Below are positions 1 to 5,219 of a stretch of 7,627 nucleotides of DNA, one piece after another. The position numbers were made by a program, and so were the translations under genes. How positions within the stretch are numbered: position 1 is the first letter of the stretch; every line of letters begins with the position of its first letter. The DNA lies in contig CAMYJN010000099.1 of the NCBI GenBank assembly GCA_947258625.1, positions 1-7,627 of the forward strand. The letters run 5' to 3'. This DNA comes from an uncultured Polyangiaceae bacterium. Its GTDB lineage: Bacteria; Myxococcota_A; Polyangia; Polyangiales; Houyiibacteriaceae. Below the pieces are notes generated by a model. It searched no databases. It worked only from the letters and a program-made list of their open reading frames with translations, and was not told where the DNA came from.

Positions 1-429
1 ACCTTCACCGGGTACATCTATAAGGCTCGCGTGACCGAAGCGACGAACTTCCTCGGGAAGATCAAGCAGCGGCAGGAGTCCTACCGCAACGAGTTCGGAC
101 AGTACTGCGCCGTCGATGGCCTAGACTGGGGCAGCTGGAACCCGGCCGCGATTCCGGGTGAAGACCCGGTGGTCTGGGTGAGCACCGCCGAGTGGCGGCA
201 GCTCGGTGCTTCTCCGAACGCGCCGATCCGGTTCCGCTACGCGACCATCGCTGGCCTAGCAGGAGGAGTAGCCCCACCTGCCGATACCGGTCTCGACCCC
301 GATGATCACTGGTTCGCGGCTCGGGCCGAGGGCGATCTGGACGGGGACACCGACACGTTCTACCTCGAGATCTATTCCCAAGCGAATCACATCTATAACA
401 GTGCCACCGGAAGTGGCGGCTGGAAGTGA
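1..429 (+). CDS. Type IV pilin-like protein, C-terminal part (5' end outside the window)
   Basis: The frame is open from base 1 to a TGA at 427-429, so the gene starts upstream of the window. The visible 142 residues begin T-F-T-G-Y-I-Y-K-A-R-V-T-E-A. This resembles the stretch just after the hydrophobic N-terminal helix of type IV pilins (compare [10 protein letters not shown] in the next gene), so the leader and about 25-30 mature residues are missing. A GTG at 31 is internal to the helix and is probably not the start. The rest looks like a pilin globular domain: a single Cys (106-108), W-R-Q-L-G-A-S-P, then R-F-R-Y, and A-R-A-E-G-D-L-D-G-D-T-D at 319-354, matching the two pilin-like genes downstream. 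It lacks the second Cys those two have. It may be a second major pilin, a minor pilin or a pseudopilin; the missing N-terminus prevents a choice. A 185-bp gap separates it from the next pilin. Confidence 0.8.
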   Translation, partial: TFTGYIYKARVTEATNFLGKIKQRQESYRNEFGQYCAVDGLDWGSWNPAAIPGEDPVVWVSTAEWRQLGASPNAPIRFRYATIAGLAGGVAPPADTGLDPDDHWFAARAEGDLDGDTDTFYLEIYSQANHIYNSATGSGGWK

Positions 430-436
430 CAATTCC

Positions 437-454
437 CGTCACCTCCGGGTGACG
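437..454 (+). terminator. Possible weak terminator hairpin after the first pilin gene
   Basis: A perfect 7-bp inverted repeat, CGTCACC and GGTGACG, encloses a TCCG loop and begins 7 bp after the pilin stop codon. It has no T-run after it (AGATCTGTCTC follows), so it is not a classical intrinsic terminator. It could protect the mRNA 3' end or assist a factor-dependent stop. The position suits separating the first pilin gene from the next, independently promoted one. Confidence 0.4.
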
Positions 455-538
455 AGATCTGTCTCTCAGCGCCCTTCCCAGTCCCTCCGAAACCCGGATT
501 TGCCAGTAATTTCGGCTTGAGTAGAGGCCCTAGGAGAA

Positions 539-555
539 TCGGCACGACAGTTGCA
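539..555 (+). promoter_or_regulatory. Sigma-54 (-24/-12) promoter of the pilin gene
   Basis: TCGGCACG-ACAG-TTGCA fits the RpoN consensus TTGGCACG-N4-TTGCA with one mismatch. The invariant GG (541-542) and GC (553-554) are exactly 10 bp apart. The predicted start of transcription is near 566, giving a leader of about 49 nt before the ATG at 615. In Pseudomonas and Myxococcus, pilA is known to be transcribed by sigma-54 RNA polymerase with PilS/PilR-type control. The upstream space (about 430-535) is where an enhancer-binding protein would be expected, but I cannot identify its site. Confidence 0.85.
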
Positions 556-600
556 CTGTCTTGGGGCAACTCAAAATGATGCGGGCATGGAGCCCGGGGG

Positions 601-607
601 AAAAGGA
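601..607 (+). promoter_or_regulatory. Ribosome binding site that fixes the pilin start
   Basis: AAAAGGA sits 7 nt before the ATG at 615. The frame stays open upstream, with a TTG at 561 and ATGs at 576 and 579, but none of these has a purine-rich site in front and TTG 561 lies upstream of the predicted transcription start. A 5-bp CGGGC/GCCCG hairpin (582-596) ends just before this site. Confidence 0.7.
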
Positions 608-614
608 ACTGAAT

Positions 615-1193
615 ATGAACAAGCTACTGTCGAAGAAAGAGGGCTTCACCCTCATCGAGCTGATGATCGTCGTTGCGATCATCGGCATTCTTGCCGCAAT
701 CGCGATTCCGGCTTTCGTCAACTACGTCAAGCGTTCGAAGACCTCGGAAGCGGGCACGAACCTGAAGGGCCTGTTCACGGGCGCGGCCGCTTACTACGAC
801 GCGGAGCATTGGCCCCAAGGCGTTCCGGTCCCGGGCGCCGTCGTGGCAGCCTCCTCGCACTGCACTCCCGGGAGCATTGGCCCCAGTAGGCCTCTTGCTG
901 CTCTGGACGACGCGAAGGTCGTCGTCAACTGGGAACTTGCCGCACTATTGCCCTACAAGGAGTTCAGCTTCGCGCCGCAAGATGGGCTCTACTATGCCTA
1001 CACTGTGACCGATGTCACCCCCGCCGGCGCATGCGGCGTCGCTCCCCTCACGGCGTCGGTCTACACCTTCTCGGCCGAAGGCAACCTCGACGGGGACGCG
1101 CTCACGTCGAGATTCGAGATGGCGGCCGCTACGAACGCCGACAACGCGCTCTACCGCCAGCCGGGGATCTTCGAGGTCAGCCCACTCGAGTAA
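615..1193 (+). CDS. pilA: Type IV prepilin (major pilin, PilA-type)
   Basis: This 192-aa prepilin has a 10-residue positively charged leader ending K-K-E-G. It is followed by the classical type III signal [22 protein letters not shown] and then [10 protein letters not shown]. Prepilin peptidase should cut after Gly10 and methylate Phe1; Glu5 of the mature protein, needed for subunit docking, is present. The mature protein would be about 182 residues, in the large myxobacterial range and not the short Geobacter type. The globular domain has two cysteines (861-863 and 1032-1034) that could form a disulfide, and a [12 protein letters not shown] motif near the C-terminus. It is made by the inner membrane and assembled into the pilus fibre. 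A sigma-54 promoter precedes it and an intrinsic terminator follows, fitting a highly expressed single-gene unit. The family is certain; calling it the major pilin is inference from the promoter, signal and terminator. Confidence 0.9.
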   Translation: MNKLLSKKEGFTLIELMIVVAIIGILAAIAIPAFVNYVKRSKTSEAGTNLKGLFTGAAAYYDAEHWPQGVPVPGAVVAASSHCTPGSIGPSRPLAALDDAKVVVNWELAALLPYKEFSFAPQDGLYYAYTVTDVTPAGACGVAPLTASVYTFSAEGNLDGDALTSRFEMAAATNADNALYRQPGIFEVSPLE

Positions 1194-1212
1194 TCGCGCT
1201 CGGATGACGACT

Positions 1213-1244
1213 GGAAGGGCCGCGGCACTCGTCGCGGCCTTTTC
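1213..1244 (+). terminator. Intrinsic terminator of the pilin gene
   Basis: A GC-rich stem GGCCGCG (1218-1224) pairs with CGCGGCC (1233-1239) around an 8-nt loop. It is extended outward by A-T, G-U and G-C pairs and runs into TTTT at 1240-1243. It lies 20 bp past the pilin stop codon, so it should end the pilA transcript before the TPR-like gene. Confidence 0.85.
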
Positions 1245-1274
1245 CGTTTAAGCGGGGCCCGCCCGCCTCTGAGA

Positions 1275-1280
1275 TATACT
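1275..1280 (+). promoter_or_regulatory. Candidate -10 element (TATACT) for the TPR-like gene
   Basis: TATACT is five of six matches to the -10 consensus in otherwise GC-rich DNA directly after a terminator. It ends 6 nt before the ATG at 1287, so transcription would begin at or next to the start codon. I see no convincing -35 hexamer at 16-18 bp. Confidence 0.4.
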
Positions 1281-1286
1281 GGGGCA

Positions 1287-2129
1287 ATGAGGGGTCGGAT
1301 CATTGCCGCCGTTCTGATCTTGGGCGTGGTCGCTGGGGTTTTTTCGCTTCGCCGGCGAGCGATGGACCAGTACCTCGAAACGCAAACCTACGAGGACATC
1401 TACTACCTACCACCGCCGCAGTGGCTGGAGGTGATGAGCCTGGGCCACCGGCGGGCCCTCGCGGACTTGATTTGGCTTCGCGCGCTCATCTACTTCGGCG
1501 ACGAGTTCGCACACCAGGGCGCGGTCAAACACGTATTCAACTACGGCGAGTCGATGCTGGCGCTCGACCCGGACTTCCGGCGGGTCTACCAGTGGGTCGG
1601 CATGGCCGGCGTGTACACGCCGACCGGCAGCTCAACCGAGGTTATCGAGCGTGCGATCGACGTGCTCCGCCGGGGCGCCGAGCGATTCCCGAATGACGGA
1701 GAGCTCGCCTGGGACGCCGGAGCGACCATCACCTATGAGCTCCTGCCCCACGTCCCGAAGGACGATCCAAATCGCGAGCGTCTCGAAGCCGAGGGAAACG
1801 AGTATATGATGGCAGCCGCGCGCCTTGGAGCAGGTCCTGCCTGGCTGGTCTTGACGAATGCGAGCTCGCTTCGAAAGCTCGGCCAGACCGATCGCGAGCT
1901 CCGGCACCTCGAAGAGATGTACGCGATGGTTCGCGATCCGAAGGTGAAGGCGCAAATCGAGAGCCGGCTCACTCAGCTGCGCGACGAGGCCTATGCCGAA
2001 GCGTTTCGAAGCACCAACGAGGAGTTCGAGAAGCGCCGCGAGGAGGAATTCCCGTACATGCCATCGACCCTCTATTTCTTCGTCGCGGACCCCATCGAAG
2101 CGACGATCGGGCTCGAAGACCCCAGCTAG
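1287..2129 (+). CDS. Membrane-anchored TPR-like protein of a pilin locus
   Basis: The 280-aa product begins with a basic stretch and one hydrophobic segment (about residues 5-21), then R-R-R. This indicates a single-pass inner-membrane protein with most of its mass outside the cytoplasm. Then come Y-Y-L-P-P-P and L-G-H-R-R-A-L-A-D-L-I-W-L-R-A-L-I-Y-F-G, a pattern I associate with membrane TPR-like proteins of deltaproteobacteria. Helical repeats follow that resemble degenerate TPRs (M-L-A-L-D-P-D-F; A-I-D-V-L-R-R-G-A-E-R-F-P-N-D; H-L-E-E-M-Y), and a charged helix near residues 215-255. It lies between two pilin genes, so a role as scaffold or assembly accessory of the pilus is plausible but is inference. 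The pilA terminator upstream suggests its own promoter. No good Shine-Dalgarno site is seen (only GGGG at 1281-1284). I cannot give it an established gene name. Confidence 0.75.
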   Translation: MRGRIIAAVLILGVVAGVFSLRRRAMDQYLETQTYEDIYYLPPPQWLEVMSLGHRRALADLIWLRALIYFGDEFAHQGAVKHVFNYGESMLALDPDFRRVYQWVGMAGVYTPTGSSTEVIERAIDVLRRGAERFPNDGELAWDAGATITYELLPHVPKDDPNRERLEAEGNEYMMAAARLGAGPAWLVLTNASSLRKLGQTDRELRHLEEMYAMVRDPKVKAQIESRLTQLRDEAYAEAFRSTNEEFEKRREEEFPYMPSTLYFFVADPIEATIGLEDPS

Positions 2130-2171
2130 TCGCTTGCCAAACCGGCAGGGGGCTCGCACAGTCTCGCGGCT

Positions 2172-2711
2172 TTGAGTCGCGGTCGTCCGAGATTGAGCCT
2201 GATCGAAGTGGGGCTCGTGCTCTGCATCGTCGGCATCGTGCTGGCGGTGTTCGTACCGACGTTCGTTCGCCGGGTGCGCATCAACAAGATCAGCGAAGCC
2301 TCCGAGCTGCTTCAAGAGCTGAGCGACCGCGCATCTGCCTACTACGCAACTTCGTGGGCCGATGGAAAGCGATTCTGTCTTCCGCAAAGCGCGGGACCGA
2401 CACCCACGCTGCCGACGGTCGACTCGGCAACGGTCGACTTCGCGGCCGAGGAGCACGCCGGCCACGAAACCTGGGAGGCGCTTGGCTTTCAACCGGACCG
2501 CCCCGTGCGCTACAGCTACAGCTTCTTGCCGAGCCGACACGGCTGCGGTCTGGTCGGCGACGACGAGGGGGGTTCGGTCGTCTTTCGAGCCGAAGGGGAT
2601 CTCGATGGCGACGGCGTGCGCTCGGTTTTCGAACGGCGTGCGACGATCGACGGTGCCGGCGCCGCCCTCAAGCCGGCCGGCACGCTGCACATTCACCGGC
2701 GAGTCGAGTAA
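2172..2711 (+). CDS. Divergent type IV pilin-like protein with a non-standard leader
   Basis: The 179-aa product has the layout of a pilin: a short basic N-terminus, then L-S-L-I-E-V followed by a hydrophobic helix to about residue 30, then R-R-V-R-I-N-K-I-S-E-A. Glu lines up with Glu5 of mature pilins, but the residue at -1 is Arg instead of Gly, and +1 is Leu instead of Phe, so normal prepilin peptidase cleavage is doubtful. The globular part resembles the complete pilin upstream: a Cys pair (2376-2378 and 2544-2546), A-Y-Y, W-E-A-L-G-F-Q-P, Y-S-Y-S-F, and R-A-E-G-D-L-D-G-D-G at 2586-2615. The start is uncertain. No ATG or GTG is available before the hydrophobic segment; TTG 2172 is the best choice, TTG 2190 an alternative, and neither has a clear ribosome binding site. 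It sits in the same frame as the preceding gene, 42 nt after its stop codon. It may be a minor pilin, a pseudopilin or an unprocessed membrane-anchored relative. Confidence 0.75.
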   Translation: MSRGRPRLSLIEVGLVLCIVGIVLAVFVPTFVRRVRINKISEASELLQELSDRASAYYATSWADGKRFCLPQSAGPTPTLPTVDSATVDFAAEEHAGHETWEALGFQPDRPVRYSYSFLPSRHGCGLVGDDEGGSVVFRAEGDLDGDGVRSVFERRATIDGAGAALKPAGTLHIHRRVE

Positions 2712-2726
2712 GAGCCCGGTTGCGGC

Positions 2727-3536
2727 CTATTTGAAACGTCCTGCCGCGATCTGAGCCTCGGCGTTGACCAAGGCGGTCGTGATCTCCCCAGACGCCTGGC
2801 GAAGCGCCGGTGGGGTGCCGTCGCCGAAGCGGTCGGGGTGCAGATCACGAACCAGCTTTCGGAGGGCGACACGGGCTTCGCGGCCGCCGGCGCCTTCTGG
2901 AAGGTCGAGCAGCGCATGGGCGGAAGCCCGGCTGCGGAGCTCTCGACGCTTTCGTAGCAACAACGGATAGGAACCGGCCGCCTTGGGCGATGCCGCCCCG
3001 AGCAGCTTGAGCATGCAGAGAAACCGAGACGCGGCCAGGCCGCATCCCGGCTGCGCGGCGACCTGCTCGGCCGAGACACCCTTGCGTAGCCAGAACAAGA
3101 CCGCGGCTTCCTCGGCACGCAGATCGGCCCCGTGGACGAGCGCCTCGCCCACCGGTGTGAGGCGGTACGCCTCGTCTCCGAGCTGGGCGCGTAGCCAAGC
3201 CGCATCGACGCGAGTCACAGCGGCGCGCATCGCCTGAAGGGCGAGAAATTTGGCGCGCGCCGGGTCGCGCAGCGTCCGTCCGTCTGGCGCGGCAGCGGAC
3301 TGTACGAGGCGGAGCACCAGCCCATCCCAGTCACACATCCCAAGGAGCCGCTCGAGCGCCTGCCGATGGGTGACGGCGACCCGCCTATCGACGGTCGCCC
3401 CGATGAGCTTCCCTGAATCGAACAGAAACGTCGCGCGATGCCCCTCCCCCTGCACGTGCAAGGTGCCGCTGGCGCTCGCTCGGTCGAGACCAATCAAGAC
3501 GCGGCAAACCGTGGTCGCACTCGGGAGCATCCGCAC
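2727..3536 (-). CDS. DUF4388-like / J-domain (DnaJ-like) protein
   Basis: The 269-aa product has a C-terminal J-domain-like segment (about residues 215-265): L-R-K-L-V-R-D-L-H-P-D-R-F-G-D, with the HPD tripeptide at residues 233-235, followed by a second helix ending N-A-E-A-Q-I. HPD is the signature that stimulates DnaK-type ATPases. The N-terminal part (about 10-75; G-T-L-H-V, A-T-F-L-F-D-S-G-K-L-I-G-A-T-V-D and L-L-G-M-C-D-W-D-G) resembles DUF4388/PatA-like N-terminal domains common in myxobacteria. The middle contains a winged-helix-like stretch (A-A-V-L-F-W-L-R-K-G-V-S-A-E-Q-V). There is no signal peptide, zinc domain or Gly/Phe region, so it is a J-domain protein of specialised type, not DnaJ itself. 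The start is GTG 3536, with ATG 3530 equally possible. It follows the TPR-HTH gene by 39 nt on the same strand, so the two are probably co-transcribed. It converges on the divergent pilin gene with a 15-bp gap. Confidence 0.75.
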   Translation of the reverse strand: MRMLPSATTVCRVLIGLDRASASGTLHVQGEGHRATFLFDSGKLIGATVDRRVAVTHRQALERLLGMCDWDGLVLRLVQSAAAPDGRTLRDPARAKFLALQAMRAAVTRVDAAWLRAQLGDEAYRLTPVGEALVHGADLRAEEAAVLFWLRKGVSAEQVAAQPGCGLAASRFLCMLKLLGAASPKAAGSYPLLLRKRRELRSRASAHALLDLPEGAGGREARVALRKLVRDLHPDRFGDGTPPALRQASGEITTALVNAEAQIAAGRFK

Positions 3537-3575
3537 GCAAGTCGAATATGCGATCCGCCGAGCGCTGGCTAGTTT

Positions 3576-4511
3576 TTAGCGTGAGGCCGCGTAGCGCGGG
3601 TCGCCGGGGCGCAACGCGAGAGCGTTTCGGATTTGCGCGAACCTCGCAGACACCGACGTTGGTGCGACCCCGTACCGACGTGCCACCTCGGCCTGCGTGC
3701 AGCCGGGGCGCTGCTCGACGACCGCAATCGCGTACTCGAGCGCCGCGGCCAAAACTTCGGGCTTGGTCACGCGAAGCTCGCAGTGCGCCTGCATGTCGGA
3801 CCACAGCTGCGTTGCGCGTTCGATTTCTTCGCGCGAGTAGCCGGCTTCGCCCATCTTGAGCTGAACCGTCTCGGCGACCCGATCGGCCGGTGGGCGACGC
3901 ACGGTGGCCTTGGCTGCGGCGGTGTCCGTGGCGCCGGCTTCGATCCAATCGAGAAGCCCGCGGTGATCGGGATTGCAAGGGCCCTGCTCTCGGGCGAGCT
4001 CCGCGAGCTTGAGCGCTTCGTCGAGATCACCGAGACGCGCCACGCAGTGCGCCAAGGAGCCGATGATTTCGTCGTGCTCGGGCTCGAGCTCGTAGGCGCG
4101 CCGCAGATGCGGATAGGCACCGCTCGGATCATCGAGTGCGACATCCATCAAGTGACCCAGGTTGTGGTGGTACCAAGGAGTCTGCGGAGCGATGCTGGAC
4201 GCTTCGCGATAGGAACGGACGGCAACCCGATAGTTGCCGAGCAGCGCATGGCAAAGACCCATGAGGGCGTGAAGGATGTCGTCCTCCGCACAGTGGCGAA
4301 GCACGCACCGCAGGTGCAGCGCAGCCTTCCAGGGGTTGTCTTCGAGGTGGAGCTCCGCGAGGTGCCGATGCGCGAAGAGCGAAGCCTCGCTCCCCTCGTC
4401 CGCGACGGACACCAATTGGGCTAGCAGACCTTCAGCGCGCTTCGACGATGCCTCGAGAGCTTCTTCCGCCTGCTCCCAGAGTTCTTCGATCGTGCTCACC
4501 CCTCGTCCCAT
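3576..4511 (-). CDS. TPR protein with C-terminal helix-turn-helix
   Basis: The 311-aa product has helical repeats of TPR type over about residues 30-185. Examples are H-R-H-L-A-E-L-H-L-E-D-N-P-W-K-A-A, A-L-L-G-N-Y-R-V-A-V-R-S-Y-R-E-A-S-S-I-A-P, and S-L-A-H-C-V-A-R-L-G-D-L-D-E-A-L-K-L-A. A linker leads to a C-terminal domain (about 225-300) with K-P-E-V-L-A-A-A-L-E-Y-A-I-A and T-Q-A-E-V-A-R-R-Y-G-V-A-P-T-S-V-S. This last stretch is a clear helix-turn-helix pattern and its context recalls the cyclin-like repeat of TFIIB-type factors. It has no membrane segment or signal peptide, so it is a cytoplasmic protein that may bind DNA and a protein partner. The start is either ATG 4511 or GTG 4499; the GTG has GGGACGAGG just ahead of it. 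It is the first gene of a two-gene minus-strand unit with the J-domain protein. I do not recognise a named family. Confidence 0.75.
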   Translation of the reverse strand: MGRGVSTIEELWEQAEEALEASSKRAEGLLAQLVSVADEGSEASLFAHRHLAELHLEDNPWKAALHLRCVLRHCAEDDILHALMGLCHALLGNYRVAVRSYREASSIAPQTPWYHHNLGHLMDVALDDPSGAYPHLRRAYELEPEHDEIIGSLAHCVARLGDLDEALKLAELAREQGPCNPDHRGLLDWIEAGATDTAAAKATVRRPPADRVAETVQLKMGEAGYSREEIERATQLWSDMQAHCELRVTKPEVLAAALEYAIAVVEQRPGCTQAEVARRYGVAPTSVSARFAQIRNALALRPGDPRYAASR

Positions 4512-4518
4512 CTAAACT

Positions 4519-4547
4519 CGTATAGCTGGTCAATTTTTTGAACGCAA
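4519..4547 (-). promoter_or_regulatory. Candidate promoter for the TPR-HTH/J-domain operon
   Basis: Read on the minus strand, TTGCGT (4547-4542) and TATACG (4524-4519) are separated by exactly 17 bp, including an A-run in AT-rich DNA that stands out here. Each hexamer matches its consensus only partly. Transcription would start near 4512, giving either a leaderless mRNA from ATG 4511 or a leader of about 12 nt before GTG 4499. Confidence 0.45.
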
Positions 4548-4590
4548 GACTCGTCCGATGTGGGCGAGCTCTTGGAACGCATCGTTTGCG

Positions 4591-4630
4591 GTTCACGGCA
4601 CGGGTATCACGCTTGTGTTCACCGCCCGTG
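4591..4630. repeat. Direct repeat within an inverted repeat in a divergent intergenic region
   Basis: GTTCACgGCaCG (4591-4602) recurs as GTTCACcGCcCG (4617-4628), matching at 10 of 12 positions with a 26-bp period. In addition CACGGG (4599-4604) pairs with CCCGTG (4625-4630), and a small CAC/GTG hairpin lies between them (4608-4610 with 4615-4617). The element sits between the divergent promoters of the TPR-HTH operon and the plus-strand operon, where an operator would be expected. The rest of the 220-bp gap (4512-4731) holds no RNA gene I can recognise. Confidence 0.35.
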
Positions 4631-4731
4631 ACTGACGTTCGGGCCCCGCGCATTGAATCTGCGCATCGTGCGGGCTTGAGGTATGCTTCGGGGGCTCGAC
4701 CGCTCACACGTCGAGGGATAGCGAAACCACG

Positions 4732-5214
4732 ATGCCCGATGAATTCGACGAAAACGCTTCCGAGTCCGCCGATACAGGCGAACGAGAGCGTCGCTGGTCC
4801 GAAGGTGTCCTTCGCGACACGCTGCGAAAAGCCGTCGAGAAAGGCATCGAAGCGGGCGTCGGGACGCTGCGGAGCGCCGACAGCGCCCTTCGCGGGGTGA
4901 CCCAGGACGGCAAGCTCCCGAAAGAGCTGATCGGCTACGTCTTCGCGTCGGTGGACGAGACCAAGAACGCGCTGGTGCGCACCGTCGCCAAAGAGGTCCG
5001 CGATTTTCTCGAAGCCACCGATATTGCTGGCGAGTTCTATCGTGCACTCACGTCCCTGTCGTTCGAGGTCAAGACCGAGATTCGCTTCATTCCCAACGAC
5101 GCCGGCGGCGTTCGACCCCAGGTCAAGGCTCGCGCGGTGCAAAAGCGCAAGCGGCGCGGCGCCGTGGTCGAAACCGAGCCGATCATCCCGCCCGACGATT
5201 CTGCTGGGACCTGA
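4732..5214 (+). CDS. Conserved-looking protein of unknown function, upstream of cobA-hemD
   Basis: The 160-aa product has an acidic, disordered start (about residues 1-25), then helices rich in A, E and K: L-R-D-T-L-R-K-A-V-E-K-G-I-E-A-G-V-G-T-L. Next come G-K-L-P-K-E-L-I-G-Y-V-F-A-S-V-D-E-T-K-N-A-L-V-R and V-R-D-F-L-E-A-T-D-I-A-G-E-F. A beta-like segment S-L-S-F-E-V-K-T-E-I-R-F-I-P-N-D and a basic tail (K-R-K-R-R) follow, with a low-complexity end. There is no signal peptide or membrane segment. The amphipathic helical pattern is loosely phasin-like, but I do not assign that function. ATG 4732 is preceded by GAGGGA at 4713-4718, a rather long 13-nt spacing. The stop codon lies 5 bp before the cobA-hemD start, so the two are almost certainly co-transcribed. 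Confidence 0.7.
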   Translation: MPDEFDENASESADTGERERRWSEGVLRDTLRKAVEKGIEAGVGTLRSADSALRGVTQDGKLPKELIGYVFASVDETKNALVRTVAKEVRDFLEATDIAGEFYRALTSLSFEVKTEIRFIPNDAGGVRPQVKARAVQKRKRRGAVVETEPIIPPDDSAGT

Positions 5215-5219
5215 GCAGG

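Noticed and set aside
487..515. CCGAAA/TTTCGG inverted repeat upstream of the sigma-54 promoter
   Set aside because: It is only 6 bp with a 17-nt loop, which is easily found by chance, and it does not match an activator site I can name.
551..889. 112-aa plus-strand frame overlapping the pilin start
   Set aside because: It contains an ATG at 587 but reads through the pilin signal region out of frame and gives an Arg/His-rich product without features.
1632..2696. 354-aa open frame on the minus strand
   Set aside because: It lies opposite the TPR-like and divergent pilin genes, which have clear domain features. Its composition is rich in Arg, Ala and Gly with no motif, as expected for an antisense frame in GC-rich DNA.
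3633..4424. 263-aa open frame on the plus strand
   Set aside because: It is antisense to the TPR-HTH gene, whose repeats and helix-turn-helix are recognisable. It has no ribosome binding site or motif of its own.
4653..4687. TTGAAT and TATGCT as a promoter for the 160-aa protein gene
   Set aside because: The hexamers are 23 bp apart, too far for a normal sigma-70 promoter.
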